A stretch of 64,000 nt of DNA from Plotosus lineatus (Eukaryota; Chordata; Actinopteri; Siluriformes; Plotosidae), in NCBI GenBank assembly GCA_024760905.1, contig JALRMN010000029.1, forward strand, positions 124,001-188,000. Direction: 5' to 3'. Below the pieces are notes generated by a model. It was given only the letters and a program-made list of their open reading frames with translations, searched no databases and had not been told where the DNA came from. The position numbers and the translations under genes are program-made. Positions 1 to 10,928 of this stretch are shown here, piece by piece. The first letter of the stretch is position 1. Every line of letters begins with the position of its first letter.

Positions 1-850
1 GCTGTTCCTGACTGCAAATCCAACTCCATGCTCTCTTCGGTCCTTGGCACTCTTCCCTTGCCAGAAGAAGGTGTAGTCTTTCTCCTTGAGTGTTCCTGTG
101 TCGGCAAGGCGGGTTTCCTGCAGAGCAGCAATGTCTACATTTAGTCTTAATAGCTCATTGTTGATGATGGCTGTCTTTCTTGCATCACTGATTGCATGTA
201 AATCTTGGGAAAGTCCAGGTGTCATTGTTCGGACGTTCCAGCTTCCCAGTTTTAGGACTGGGGGCCTATTTTCTTTTTCGTTTGTTGTTTTGCCTGGTGC
301 GGGTCTTGCAGTCTGCTTGTCAGTTTTTGTCCTGATCCCCAAGCACCCAATGAGGAAGGCAGACTGTGGCGGGACAACACCTTATTGACTGGGGGCTGCC
401 CAGCTTGAGGCAGGAGGTAGCTATCCAGTGAAATCTGAAGATCTCTCCCACCGTCAGAAGCAACCCCTGGCGCCTCGCTCTTCACCAATCGAGCACTGTG
501 GCTTATAACCAGTATCTGCTGCTTCCCATGTTGATTCCACACTGTGAAGTGTAGCTGGAGTGACCTCTCCAGGGCGCGAGCCAGGGCAAGAATGTTTTGG
601 AGGAAGAGCTGTTGCCCATGTAGCAGATCCCCCCTCTCCACACTGTTGATGGGTCCAAAGGAACTGCAGAAGCGGGTACAATTTGGCACCAACAGTGTCG
701 CAGGAGATGCCGGAACGTTTCTGATGTCAGAAGCGCACAGCCTTAGGGACTCCATCTCCGGATTTTTCCTCAGGGTTTACTCCCGAAGCCTTCCACTCAA
801 GTGAGTGATTCACAAGGCAGTAGAGGTTTAGGGTCAGAGTTTTTCATCTC
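1..850 (-). mobile_element. 5' end of a non-LTR retrotransposon (LINE-C family), cut by the window edge
   Basis: On the minus strand, positions 241 to 1 read openly as the start of an AP-endonuclease domain: a W-N-V-R-T-M strand, then LQETRL, then YTFFWQGK and HGVGFAVRNS. This is the usual start of LINE endonucleases, which nick target DNA before reverse transcription. Positions 242 to about 800 would be its 5' untranslated region. The endonuclease resembles the longer LINE at 25997-29460, so they are probably the same superfamily. The reading frame runs off the left edge. The clade is not resolved. Confidence 0.7.
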
Positions 851-897
851 CTAGATGAGTTGCCTTACAGGGCTAACAGGTCTCATCTACCCGTCCC

Positions 898-2250
898 ATG
901 CGGCAGGTAGTACTGGGTTACATGTTACCAGTAGCAGGGATAGTCCCTGACCTGACTATATCATACTGGTTACAACTTAAGAAACTCTTCGAACCAAAGA
1001 GGGTGACTCAGAGTGTCCCCAAACCTAAATTAGTGAGTAAGGAAAAGGGAAAAAAGAAAATTACCAAAAGTCCAGCCTGCTGTGTACAAACAGTGTCCCC
1101 CGTGACTCCACCTTCGGCTCCCCCACCATATCCCGTAGGGTCGGGGGACACGGCCCTGCTACTACCCGCTGATCCTAAACCAGCCAAGGTCCCCATCCTG
1201 TACTCAACCCTGCTCACTGCAGAGGGAGGGGCTCGCCCCAAAACCAAACCTAAGGGGAGACCCAGGGTTGTAATTCCTCCCCCGCCTCCGCCAGTAGATG
1301 AGGAGGAATCTGAAGATACTGAGGGGGATGAGGACCCTGACTGGGAAAACCCGGGGGACATTGGTCCCGATGCGGGCTCTCAGCCCGACCCACCTCCTTT
1401 CCCAGCGCCACCTAGACCTCGGGCCGTTGAAAATGTGGCCTGTATATGGCAGAATCGGGGAAGGGGTATCGTTGTAGAACCACCGTCCGTGGCCGCACTT
1501 AAGGACATTATCTCCATGCTTCCCGGCTTGGACACACCCTTGGCCAATGTAGACATGCTCAAACGGTCCACCAGGTATTGCCAATTGACCGGGGGGGATT
1601 ATCATTTTATCCGACAGTCCACCCTAAAGGAAGCATACAATGAGGCTGTGGTCCTCCAGAATGTCCCCTGCTTGGACCCCAGAAACGATGAGGTGACTAA
1701 CGAAAAAATTGAAGAGGACGGGGGGGAAGAGGGGCGTCGTCAGACTCGTTATCATTCCTCGCTCTATTGGAGGGATAATCCCGACGCGTTAAAAACCTTG
1801 CGCGCGCAACTTACGGCTTATCTAGTCTCCCGACGGGAAGGAGCTTGTGATCTCTCCCACGTCACTAACTGTAAACAGAAACGTGGTGAACTCACATCAG
1901 TTTTCTGGAACCGCTTCACCGAAATCTGGCGACATGTCGGAGGGTTTGACCTCGCAATAGACGGCCGAAATTCAATGTTCTTGTCCACCTTCCTGAGCAA
2001 CTGCCTCCCGGAGGTCCAAAGCGCTCTAAAGCCACATTAGACTGACCGTCAGCTCCTCGCAGTAAGAACCGCTGGGGAGCGGGTGAGGATGTTAGAGTCA
2101 GACGGCTTGTTAAATGTGAACAACAGAGCCTGCTTGTCCATTGCCCCTCAAGGGGCTCTCAAGATAAAAATCGGGTAAGGGGGCCCAATCGGAAGACAGG
2201 AAAATGTCATTACTGTGGGAAGGAAGGGCATTAGAAAAGTGAGTGTAGAA
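898..2250 (+). pseudogene. gag: ERV-A gag (matrix, PPPY late domain, capsid, broken zinc knuckle)
   Basis: Gag is the retroviral structural polyprotein. An open frame of 380 codons (898-2040) holds a basic lysine-rich stretch near residues 40-60, an APPPYPV late-domain motif near residue 80 (the PPxY type that recruits the budding machinery), a proline/acid-rich linker and a capsid-like region from about residue 170. After a stop at 2038-2040, a second segment carries a nucleocapsid zinc knuckle of C-x2-C-x4-H-x4-C spacing at 2205-2246. The codon right after its histidine is TAG. The start chosen is the first ATG of the long frame; an upstream start was not excluded. The gene is broken and not expected to give full-length Gag. 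Confidence 0.8.
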
Positions 2251-2391
2251 AGAGACAGACGAACGTAATTCTGCCTCTCGGACCCACCAGGGAGACAACC
2301 CGTCTCGCCCCACTCAGATTCCGCAGGCGCATCGCCAACACGGCCATACCCGCGGGAGCATGAATAGGGATGCCCGCGGAGTAGGGACCCC

Positions 2392-3996
2392 GTGACCTGT
2401 AGCTTAATGCACCTAGTGTTTAACTCGCTCTGCAATGAGAATCTGCCACTCCTTCCTATTGTTCTAGAAGGGGTAGAATATCTTTTTGTTATCGATAGCA
2501 GTGCGACCCTATCCTCCCTAGGCAGGGACTACCAGGGTGCTGTCTCCTCCAGGTCTACCAGCTCTGTGGGTATAGATGGGGTCCCCTTCTCCTCCCCATA
2601 TACGCTGCCCCTTCTTTTATGTTTTCCTGATGACCCTACGCTTGATAAATTGCAAATATCCTACTCCTTTGTACATATGTCCGAATGCCCTTTTAATTTG
2701 CTGGGCCGCGATCTCATGAGCATTCTGGGGTTTCAAATCTCTTTCCAGGGCTCGAGCATGACCATTCAAACGTGCGACACCTCCTCTGTTTCTCTGTTGT
2801 CATTGCAAGCGCAGCCCTTGCCTTTTAACGTTAATTCGGCGTGCGTGGCGAGTTCCACCTCGCCCCCTGTACTCGACACGCTGCCCACCAATCTTTGGGC
2901 AGAACATAAGAATGACTTGGGTTGTGTGGACTGCGTTCCATATGAAGCTACCGTTAAGCACATTTTGCCGGTGTACATCCGACAATACCCCTTATCGCCT
3001 CAAAAAATGTTGGGTATCAACACCATTTTGGCCTCTCTTCTGGAACAGGGTATCATCGTGCCGTGCACAAGCCCTTATAACACTCCTGTGAACCTGGTTC
3101 CCAAGCCGGACGGTTCTTGGCGCCTAACCCAGGATCTCAGAAAAATTAATGAGCTCATCATCCCAGTCTCGCCGGTCGTCCCGGACATGCCCTCTATTAT
3201 GGCTTCCATTACTTGCGACCATACCCATTTCTCCGTGATTGACCTGTGCTCGGAGTTTTTTAGTATCCCTGTTGAGCCCAACACACAGCCCCTCTTTGCT
3301 TTCACACACCGGCAGTGACAGTACACGTGGACTAGATTACCTCAAGGGTTCATAGACTCTCCTGCTGTTTTCTCGGCTGTGGTTAGGGATGCACTGGGGT
3401 CTCTCGATGTTCCCGTGGGTTCCTGTGTCCACTTCTACACCGACGACCTCCTGGTGTCCGGCCTAACTTATGAACTGTGTCTTGATGCAACTGTCAAACT
3501 GCTCCTCTTACTGGAAAAGAAGGGGTTCAAGGTTTCAAAGACCAAGCTACAGTTTTGCCTACCGACTGTCATATACCTGGGCTACGAACTCTTTCACGGG
3601 GCAAAACGCCTTACTCAGGATCGCGTCAAGATCATAGTGGACACTCAGAAGCCTGCCACGAAACAGGCGCTCCTTGCTTTCCTGGGCCTCATTCACTACT
3701 GCCGCCAATGGATCCTGGACTGTTCCTTTTATGACAAACGTTTACGCTCTGCCGTGGCTCACACTGACCCTCTCCACCAACCCTTGGTCTGGACTGAGGA
3801 CATGCTGGACAGAATTCAAAGCTCTGAAGTCAGCCCTATGCTCCGTGCCAGCTCTCGGGCTCCCGGACTACACCAAACCCTTTCACCTCTATGTCGCGTA
3901 CCAGGCCGGCACGGCTTCTGGGGTTTTGCCTCAGGTCCATGGGGGGGACTGAGACCCTGTGCTTTCCTCTCCAAAACTTTAGATACTGTAGCTTAA
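2392..3996 (+). pseudogene. pol: ERV-A protease and reverse transcriptase
   Basis: The frame from 2392 begins with an aspartic-protease segment (FVIDSSATLSSLG, where retroviral proteases usually have D-T/S-G) followed by a GRDLM motif near 2710. From about 2960 it becomes reverse transcriptase: VNLVPKPDGSWR, the first catalytic Asp in FSVIDL, then a TGA stop at 3316-3318. The same frame reopens with LPQGF and the catalytic YTDD box near 3440-3450. Thumb and connection sequence follows to about 3990 with frame breaks. This enzyme would copy the viral RNA to DNA. The stop and the altered protease triplet mark it as defective. Confidence 0.85.
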
Positions 3997-4235
3997 GGTT
4001 TACCTGCTTGCCTTCGCGCTGTCGTTGCCAGTGCGGTGTTAGTTCTCGAAGCAGAAAAAATAGTGCTCTCCCATCCACTCGTTTTGCACACCAGCCATCA
4101 GGTTAGGCATATCCTTAATACTCTGTCTACACAACACATGTCTTCTCAACGTCGCTCAGGTTACGAGGCCATCCTTTGTGCTACTGATAATCTAACCATC
4201 TCTTGTTCCTCTTCCCTAGATAACCAGATACTCCC

Positions 4236-5033
4236 TTCCAGGAGTGGCAGATAGATTTTACTCACATGCCCCGGCAGGGCCCATTTAAATATCTATTGGT
4301 TATCGTGGATAAATTTTCCCGGTGGGTCGAAGCTTTCCCATGTGGGAACGAAAACGCCTGAGTAGTGGTTCAAAAGTTATCACAGGAAATTATTCCCAGA
4401 TATGGCCTCCCGTTGGGAATTGATTCAGACAAAGGCACACCATTCACCTCAAAAGTCACTCAACTGTTGGCCCAAGAGCTAAAGATCAATTGGCGTGTCC
4501 ATGTCCCATATCACCCTCAGTCCTCCGGAATCGTGGAATGAACAAACAGAACAATTAAAGGGAAATTACGGAAGGCAATGCACGCCACTGGATCAAGGAA
4601 TTGGGTTTCAGTACTACCCGTGGTTTTGGCGGATCTGCGAATGACCTCGCAGGTGGCCTTAGGGAATCTATCTCCTTACGAAGTGGTAATGGGGAGACCC
4701 TTTCCCGCTCCTTGGAGGAAGGGAAAACAGGCTTTGGGGATGGAAGACTTAGATATACACATGAGCGAGTATGCCGTGGGCCTTGTTAAGGTCCTAAACG
4801 ACTATTGGGAACGCACTAATCAGAGTACTTCGGTCCCGGCAGACACAAGCACTCACGCCTTTAAGGTAGGAGACAAGGTGCTGGTCAAAAAATTTGCGAA
4901 ACTAAATTCCCCTTTGAGAGACACCCCTTACAGTGAGCCCACGGAGATACTCACTGTTACTCGTACCGCCGTACTAACCGACCTCTTTCCGCAGTGGATC
5001 CATGCTACCAGACTGAAGAAAAGTCCGCAATGA
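4236..5033 (+). pseudogene. ERV-A integrase core and C-terminal domain
   Basis: Integrase joins viral DNA to the host chromosome. The frame opens with WQIDFTHMP (first catalytic Asp) and VDKFSRWVEAFP, continues to GIDSDKGTPF (second Asp) and SSGIVE (catalytic Glu), giving the D,D-35-E arrangement. A TGA directly follows that Glu codon near 4540. The last 151 codons (4578-5033) are open and end in an SH3-like region with KVGDKVLVKKF. The N-terminal zinc domain and the upstream RNase H are absent: polymerase sequence jumps to the core near 4230, which suggests a deletion. Confidence 0.8.
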
Positions 5034-5213
5034 TGTATTAAGTGCACTTTGTATTTGTGAAATTTTTGTTCTCATTACCTCTCTTTCAGGTCTTGAGATA
5101 CCAGCCCTTCTGGGGTGAATGAACTACTCATCTAGACTTGATCCAGATACCTAAGTATTACCACCACATCCTCTCGCACATGGGTCGGATAACGCCCATT
5201 TAAAATCCAAGTT

Positions 5214-5870
5214 ATGTATACCCCTTATGCCCTGCTCTTAATCGGGCTACTATGCGTGGTCCCGGGTTGGTGCACAGCTTACCGTCATCCGGAAAATAAC
5301 ATGTTCTGGCAGTATTTAAATTTCACGGTAAAACGAGATGTGACCCAGGAAGAATGTATTGTTTGCTCTCTCTTTCCCCATGATGGAGGAACCCCGTATG
5401 TATATACCCCAGCACAGGACAATTACACCACTATAAACATGACATGGGTATGTAGTGAGTGGGGAACATTTAATCAAGCGAAAATATTTCTGAGGCGCCA
5501 CCTCGACCCAAATTCAGGCTTTTCCGTGCATTGGGACCTAAGGATGCAGTATCCCATATGTTTTTGGCGATACTCAGGTAATGGCACAGAACCTGATCGG
5601 GAGGAGCAGAATGACTGTACAACGGACACAGATGGTGCAGAACAATGAGTTGAATTACAAGGCAATCAAACATCTCACTGGGGACAAGGATTAGATCCGG
5701 TTAGATGTAATCACACCATTAATTTAGCAATTGACAGCGCAGGGAGGATAACGTTCAATCAGGAACGACCCTTATGGATTCCTGATTGGTATTGGGATTG
5801 TGGCAATGGTCAACTGTGGTTGTGTCTTCTGAAACTACAGCGAGGTAGGTGTGCGCTCGTCCGGATTGAA
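5214..5870 (+). pseudogene. env: ERV-A env surface subunit, 5' part
   Basis: The 144-codon frame at 5214-5648 starts with a signal-peptide-like hydrophobic stretch (LLLIGLLCVVPGWC) and has several cysteines and N-x-S/T glycosylation sequons (NFT, NYT, NMT, NGT), as expected of a retroviral surface glycoprotein. A stop at 5646-5648 is followed by related sequence up to about 5870, where similarity fades into AT-rich DNA. No transmembrane subunit is present, so the gene is truncated. It lies directly downstream of integrase, the normal place for env. Confidence 0.7.
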
Positions 5871-6186
5871 ACATGTTTATATGTTCTCCCAATGCTTGCA
5901 TGAGTTTTGTCCATGAGTACTCCGGAACAGAAATGTTACATTTTTACACTTTATTTACCAGCAAGTGACCTCTTGTTGCCAAAAGCTAATAATTCTGAAA
6001 AATTATTTATATGATAACTAAAAATAGAATTACTATTTAATGTTGAAAGCTGACCAGTTCTGTTTTCTAATTTTTTTTACTTCCAGTTATAAAATGTGTT
6101 TTTGTTTAATCCCAGCATTAAGTAAATAACCCAAAATTAAAAAAATACAATTTACTGTTTTAATACCATTTGAACTTTAATGCAGC
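5871..6186. other. AT-rich DNA without a recognised feature
   Basis: No open frame, repeat or splice structure was recognised between the end of ERV-A and the next LINE. Confidence 0.5.
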
Positions 6187-6998
6187 CATGGGGGGAGGGG
6201 GGCACAAACAAGTGCCCGCCCTCACGCCGGTCCCAAGCCCAGATAAATGCAAAGGGTTGCGACAGGAAGTGCATCCGGCATAAAACTTTTGCCAGAATAC
6301 AAAATGCAAACTGTAAAGACAAATTTCATACCTGATCGGTCGAGGCCTGGGTTAACAACGACCGCCATCAGTGCTGTTAACCAACAGGGTGCCAGTGGAA
6401 ATTGGACTACTGTTGGTCGAAGACGTCGAAGAAGGAGAGGCGGGAGGTGTGTTCGTAAACAGAGAGAGAAGAGGAAAAGCATGAGTCGAGGACTGAGAGT
6501 AGGGACTTTGAATGTTGGAACTATGACAGGAAAAGGCAGAGAGCTGTCTGACATGATGCAGAGGAGGAAGGTGGACATACTGTGTGTTCAGGAGACCAGG
6601 TGGAAAGGTAGCAAGACTAGAAGCTTAGGAGCAGGGTTTAAGCTATTTTTTCATGGTGTGGATGGGAAGAGAAATGGAGTAGGAGTCATCTTGAAGGAGG
6701 GGTTGGTCAGGGATGTTCTAGAAGTGAAAAAAGTGTCAGACAAAGTGATGAGTCTCAAGTTAGAAATTGAAGGTGTGATATTCAATGTTATTAATGCTTA
6801 TGCTCCACAGGCAGGATGTGAGCTAGAAGAGAAGGAGAGACTCTGGAGTAAGTTAGATGAAGTGATGCAGAGTACCCCCAGAGGTGAAAGAGTGGTCATT
6901 GGGGCAGACTTCAACGGACATGTTGGTGCAGGCAACAGAGGGGACGAGGAAGTGATGGGCAGGTTTGGTATCTAGGACAGGAACACAGAAGGACAGAT
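6187..6998 (+). mobile_element. RTE-type LINE, 5' untranslated region and endonuclease fragment
   Basis: The segment opens with a G-rich head and the body that recurs at 33796-34115 and 53535-53873. An open frame of 242 codons (6247-6975) follows. It includes the endonuclease motifs GTLNVGTM, VQETRWKG, NAYAPQ and IGADFNGHVG. RTE-clade LINEs encode this endonuclease fused to a reverse transcriptase; vertebrate copies are often annotated as craniofacial development protein 2-like. This copy stops at a TAG near 6973 and leaves the family near 6998, so it lacks the reverse transcriptase. Confidence 0.85.
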
Positions 6999-7019
6999 GT
7001 CCTCCCACCCACCCACCCC

Positions 7020-7436
7020 CACGGCTGCATTACTGTATTGCACAGCAGTTTTCAAAAATGCTTATCAGACGCCGTACTGGAGGGAGGCATTGCATTATTT
7101 TTACTTTGCGTTGCATTATATTTCCATAAAGTGTAATTAACAAATTGCAGACCAAAAGGATCAACTTGAATAAACATGTTACAGAACATAAAATCTCACA
7201 CACAAACATTCTAAGCATTAACTTAGGTACAGTACTGTACTGGAATAATAAATGAAAAACCTTAAAATACTGTACAGTACTATAGAACTAGAAGTGTCCA
7301 GAATACTAAGGCAGATTCCATTCTGATAATTACCTTGTTTCAGACATCATTCACCTTCTTAGCACTTCCACAAAAACTACACTAGCTCTGACTGCCTTCT
7401 CATTTTTTTTATGTAGCGGACTGTACTTTCATTCGA
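7020..7436. repeat. Repeat shared with 30500-30660 and 62090-62190 (probable pogo/Tigger-derived MITE)
   Basis: A block near 7185-7260 containing ACATAAAATCTCAC and AACATTCTAAG recurs at about 30555-30630 and 62098-62180. In those places it lies close to pogo/Tigger-like sequence, which suggests a non-autonomous DNA transposon. Terminal repeats were not delimited here. Confidence 0.4.
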
Positions 7437-7640
7437 GGGCAGTGGTGGGCCAGTGGATAGGGCGCAGGATCGCTGATCCTAAGGTTGGGGTTTGAGTCCC
7501 CACAAGGTTGTCACTGTCCCCCCAGTGCAGCTAACTGGGTTATCAAAGGCGGGCCATGTCCCTCACTGTCTATGATGAGAGGCATGTAAAAGAACCATTG
7601 CTGACTTTTGTAAAGAGTAGGCTGCATTTGTAGTCTCATT
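7437..7640 (+). mobile_element. tRNA-derived SINE (GGGCAGTGG family), 3' truncated
   Basis: The head has an A-box-like segment and a B-box-like GGTTTGAGTCC, the split RNA polymerase III promoter of tRNA-derived SINEs. The following body (GCAGCTAACTGGGTTATCAAAGG) is shared by the copies at 36837, 45954, 52352 and 56191 and by minus-strand copies at 47096, 49290 and 61815. Similarity ends near 7640, before the point where the two tail types of this family diverge. Confidence 0.8.
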
Positions 7641-7659
7641 GCACTGTTTTAGTGAGATT

Positions 7660-8790
7660 TTGCATTTCTCATGGAGGCATTCTAACCAGATGCCCGAGCC
7701 ACTTCAACTGGCTCCTCTCATTGCAGAGGAGCAGCGGTTCTAATCTGAGCTCCTCCGGGATGGCGTTCTCACCCTATTTCTAAGTGACAGCCCTGCCACA
7801 CTGTGAAGGAAGTTCATGTCAGCCGCTTGTATAGGCAATCTTGTTCTATTGGTCACTATCCAAAGTTTGGGGCCATAGTTGAGGTTTGGAACATAGATTG
7901 ACTGGCAAATTGAGAGCTTTGCCTTGTGGCTCAGCTCGGTATTCACCATTACAGACTGGTACAAATTTGGCTTTACAGAAAAGGTTGCAGAAATCCGCCT
8001 GTTGATCGCCCACTCCATCCTTTCCTCATTTGTGAATGAGAGCCCAAGGTACTTGAACTCCTCCACTTGGGGAAGGACCTCATTTTAAACCCAGAGGCAG
8101 CATTCCACCTTCTTCCAGGCAAGAACCATGACCTCCAACTAGGAGGTGCTGATTCTCATTCCAGGTGCTTCACACTTGGCGACTAATTGCTCCAATGAGA
8201 GCTATAGGTCCTGGATTAATGAAGCCGGAGGACAACATCATCCTCAAAAAGTAGATATGAGATCCTATGACCACCATACCAGAACCCCTCAACACCTGGG
8301 CTCTGCCTAGAAATGCTGTCCATAAAAATTATGAACAGAATCAGACACAAAAGAAAATCCTGGTGAACTCCAACCCTCACTGGAAACAAATTTGACCTGT
8401 CATTACAAATGTGAACTAAGGCCCCATTATACCAATGTGAACCAAGGCTCCAGTGATACTGAGCCCAAATAGTCAGGAGCAAGAGTTCTGCTATACCATA
8501 CTCCGGAAAGCACACCTGAGGGACATGTATGAAAGCCTTCTCTAAATCCACAAAACACAACAGATTGCGCAAACTCCCATACCCAGTTCAGGATCCAGTA
8601 GAGTGTATAGAATTGGTCAAGAGTGCAGTGGCTAGGACGAAAACTACATTGTTCCTCCTTAATCTGAGGTTCAACCAATGGTCGGATACTCCATTTCAGT
8701 CCTCATGCATAGACTTTCCCGGATAGGCTGGAGAATGTGACTCCATGATAATTAGAACACACCCTCTGTTCCCCCTTTTTAAAAAGGTGG
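7660..8790 (-). mobile_element. Rex1/L2-like LINE, reverse transcriptase part
   Basis: Minus-strand frames at 7740-8066, 8216-8572 and 8427-8678 together show the reverse transcriptase order EEQC-FRP, FVDLEKAF, GVHQ, LLFEDDVV (normally FADD) and FKYLG, in shifting frames. They match the better copy at 37850-39180. The element is decayed by many frameshifts and lacks its endonuclease. Confidence 0.8.
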
Positions 8791-8834
8791 ACGACCACCC
8801 ATATTTGTCAGAGTTTTGTCAGACTGATCCTTGA

Positions 8835-9005
8835 CTACTGACCCTGACTCTTGGGACATGGAATGTCACCTCTCTGGTGAGGAAGGAACCTGAGCTGTTG
8901 TATGAGATTGGGAGATATCAACTAGATATAGTTGGACTCACCTCGATGCATAGCTTGAGCTCTGGAACCACCCATCTCGAGACAGGCTGGACCTACACAG
9001 ATCTA
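8835..9005 (+). mobile_element. Rex1/L2-like LINE, start of endonuclease
   Basis: Plus-strand sequence reads TLGTWNVTSLV, then YQLDIVGL, a typical LINE endonuclease N-terminus. It lies head to head with the minus-strand reverse transcriptase at 7660-8790, so the two are either separate insertions or an inverted rearrangement. It ends at the RTE fragment beginning near 9010. Confidence 0.6.
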
Positions 9006-9009
9006 CTAG

Positions 9010-9212
9010 CACAGATGAAGTGTTTGCTTTGAGGATGTTAATAGAGAAGTATGGAGAAGGTCAGAGGGAGCTGCATTGTGCCTTTGTGGATCTGGAGAAA
9101 GCATATGACAGGGTGCCGAGAGAGGAACTGTGGTATTGCGTGAGGAAGTCTGGAGTGGCAGAGAAGTATGTTAGAGTGGTGCAGGACATGTATGAGAGAT
9201 GTAAGACAGTGA
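9010..9212 (+). mobile_element. RTE-type LINE, internal reverse transcriptase fragment
   Basis: The sequence reads [20 protein letters not shown] and [11 protein letters not shown], identical in order to the fuller RTE copies at 25800-25990 and, on the other strand, 43750-43880. Both ends are truncated. Confidence 0.8.
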
Positions 9213-9331
9213 CACGAAGATTTAATCAATATATCTACAAAATCAATGGGTTTGTTAGGCAAAGGCAGCGTTTGAATGATATCTTTCTATCTCAATGGAC
9301 TAGGCGCACGCTGCATTCCCCAACGCTTGTG

Positions 9332-9700
9332 TTAAGTTTTGTGGTTGAGTGAGGAACCAGTGTCCGGATCAACATTGTCCAGGTTCAGATTATCCATGTC
9401 AGTACAGGGGACGTTAGGAGATGAAGAAGGAGCGTTTGGAGAAGAGGGCTGTTGTATTTTAACTCTTGTCTCACTATCATGTGGGGGTGAGGAAGAGGTG
9501 GATTCAACTACAGAAGGACAATACAAGACATCTAAAGTTGGATACAAGGGAGTACTCATAGGTTCAGGTTGGGGTTTTGGTGCCAACGCCTCAGGCAGTG
9601 TTGCTGGAACGGTATAGGGTGGTAGCGTAAGGGTAATTTTTGAATTTTTGAATATTAGCCTCCTTAACATTTTGATATTTGTCCCAAATGGGCATTCCAT
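9332..9700 (-). pseudogene. ERV-C gag-like fragment
   Basis: A 122-codon frame, rich in proline and serine (for example PKPQPEPMSTPLYP), sits where the matrix/linker part of gag should follow the leader. No capsid or zinc knuckle is present. The assignment rests on position and composition rather than on a diagnostic motif, so it is moderate at best. Confidence 0.4.
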
Positions 9701-10032
9701 TTTAATTCACTTCAAATATGACTCTGACATATAATCATCATTCTAATAAGGGTCTCTGTTACCTTCATAAATTTGCCTTTATGCAGATGTAAGAAAGTCA
9801 GGTTTAAAAGTTCCTCCATGTGCATAGGCCAGGAATTGTGGTTGAAATATAGTCCAACTGGCCAGATTATCTAACCATAGTGTTATGAAGAACATCAAAT
9901 TGCAATAATTCATCCAATCCCTTGGTGTTTCTTCAGGATCAGGTTTTCAGGGGTTAGTATTCCCCATGATGACACAGGAACGAACATTCCGAGGTAGTAT
10001 TTGATTAATCAGCATACACAATCTATAATCCT

Positions 10033-10243
10033 CTCACGGAAACACACGTGAGGATATCAAAGTGTTGTCTCATGGAAACACACGTGAGGATGTTGAAGTT
10101 TAGTCCCGTGAAAACACACACGGGTATACCGGATTCAGTTAATACTACTGTCCAGTGGAACCACACATGGATACATTGGACTACTGTCCCATGGAAACAC
10201 ACATGGGTACACTTGACTACTGTCCCGTGGAAACATACACGGG
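10033..10243 (-). repeat. Array of six hairpins in the ERV-C leader, mostly 36-nt period
   Basis: Six units each have a 6-nt arm, an 8-nt loop and a 6-nt arm. Plus-strand arm starts are 10033, 10069, 10105, 10152, 10188 and 10224, so spacing is 36, 36, 47, 36, 36. The loop is GAAACACA or one to two changes from it. The arms vary in a paired way: CTCACG/CGTGAG, CCCGTG/CACGGG (twice), CCCATG/CATGGG. The unit at 10069 has one mismatch or wobble and the unit at 10152 is imperfect. Being between primer-binding site and gag, it may act in RNA packaging or dimerisation; that role is inference. Confidence 0.8.
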
Positions 10244-10314
10244 TATACCGGATTCACTTAACACTACGAACCAAGAAGGAAAGAAGTTATTAAATTCCTT
10301 GCCTGATCAGGAGT

Positions 10315-10332
10315 ATCCTGAATGAGCCCCCA
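10315..10332 (-). other. ERV-C primer-binding site, tRNA-Pro type with three transitions
   Basis: The minus strand reads TGGGGGCTCATTCAGGAT, four nucleotides inside the LTR edge. It matches the tRNA-Pro site of ERV-B at 15 of 18 positions. All three differences are transitions and two are CG to CA, as expected from methyl-CpG decay. Confidence 0.75.
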
Positions 10333-10336
10333 AAAC

Positions 10337-10860
10337 TGTTAGGTGACTGAATTGGCCCACACGAATACTCCTCAAGGATTGATTCGTGTGTATCACCCAG
10401 AACAGTTCTGGAGCAAGTAATAAAACAAAGACAGCAGTCCATGTAAAAAAACAACAGTCTTTATTCAGGAATCACCAACACACAATGGTGGAGTACACAT
10501 ATATACAGCTCTAAATTGGTTCCCCGCCCTAAGTGAGGAACTAATTGAAGCTGGTTAGTCTTGGGGGCTTGTGGTGGTCATCAGTACTTTTCTACAAAAA
10601 AAAAAAAAAAAAAACAAGTCTAGAGTATCTAGGAGCAGTTAGACTATATCAAAATACGAGATACAACTTCCCCAGGGCAAGGTCAGATAAGACAATGGCC
10701 TCTTAGAATACAGAAGCAACATTCACAGTAGAAATTGCACCTGATTGTTACAAAAGTATATAAACCTGTAACTTCACAGCATGAAGATTAAGAACATTTT
10801 TCCTTAATGTATTTTCCCATCCTGTGAAACATCACAGGAAAAGATTAGGTGTCGTTTTGT
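10337..10860 (-). repeat. ERV-C 5' LTR (outer end approximate)
   Basis: The inner edge is TGTTAGG on the plus strand, the same as the ERV-B LTR edge, and is flanked by the same CCCCCAAAAC spacing to the primer-binding site. A minus-strand AATAAAGAC polyadenylation signal lies near 10453. A run of 18-20 adenines (about 10595-10614) lies inside. The outer edge may be near 10845; no second LTR or target duplication was found. Confidence 0.6.
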
Positions 10861-10928
10861 TGGCAAAAGAGTTTCAAGTATTAACATCAGGGGTGCTAAT
10901 AATTGTGGCACCCATGATTTGCTGTAAA

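Larger units (their letters stand above)
850..5870 (+). mobile_element. ERV-A: gammaretrovirus-like endogenous provirus remnant
   Basis: The order gag, protease, reverse transcriptase, integrase, env on the plus strand is retroviral. No LTR, primer-binding site or polypurine tract could be seen at either end. The left side abuts a LINE fragment and the right side stops in env. Several in-frame stops interrupt the genes, and RNase H plus the N-terminal part of integrase are missing near 4230. Its protease and reverse transcriptase are clearly related to those of the minus-strand provirus at 16627-25434, so the two belong to one family. Exact ends are uncertain. Confidence 0.85.
9330..10860 (-). 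mobile_element. ERV-C: 5' end of an older provirus (LTR, PBS, leader, start of gag)
   Basis: On the minus strand, an LTR (left edge 10337) is followed by a primer-binding-site-like sequence at 10315-10332, a roughly 600-nt leader with a hairpin array (10033-10243) and a proline-rich frame at 9332-9700 that fits gag. The order copies that of ERV-B. Nothing downstream of gag is present; similarity ends near 9330. The outer end of the LTR (about 10845-10920) could not be fixed. Confidence 0.65.

Noticed and set aside
1008..1605. Minus-strand frames of 117 and 133 codons across ERV-A gag
   Set aside because: They are shadows of the plus-strand gag frame, with no independent motif.
10033..10243. 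CRISPR-like array with 36-nt period
   Set aside because: The units are hairpins with varying arms and no unique spacers between identical repeats; the host is a vertebrate and the place is a retroviral leader.
10826..10846. Palindrome CCTGTGAAACATCACAGG as a seventh leader hairpin
   Set aside because: It resembles the leader hairpins but lies at the far side of the LTR, over 500 nt from the array; chance or an LTR end feature is as likely.
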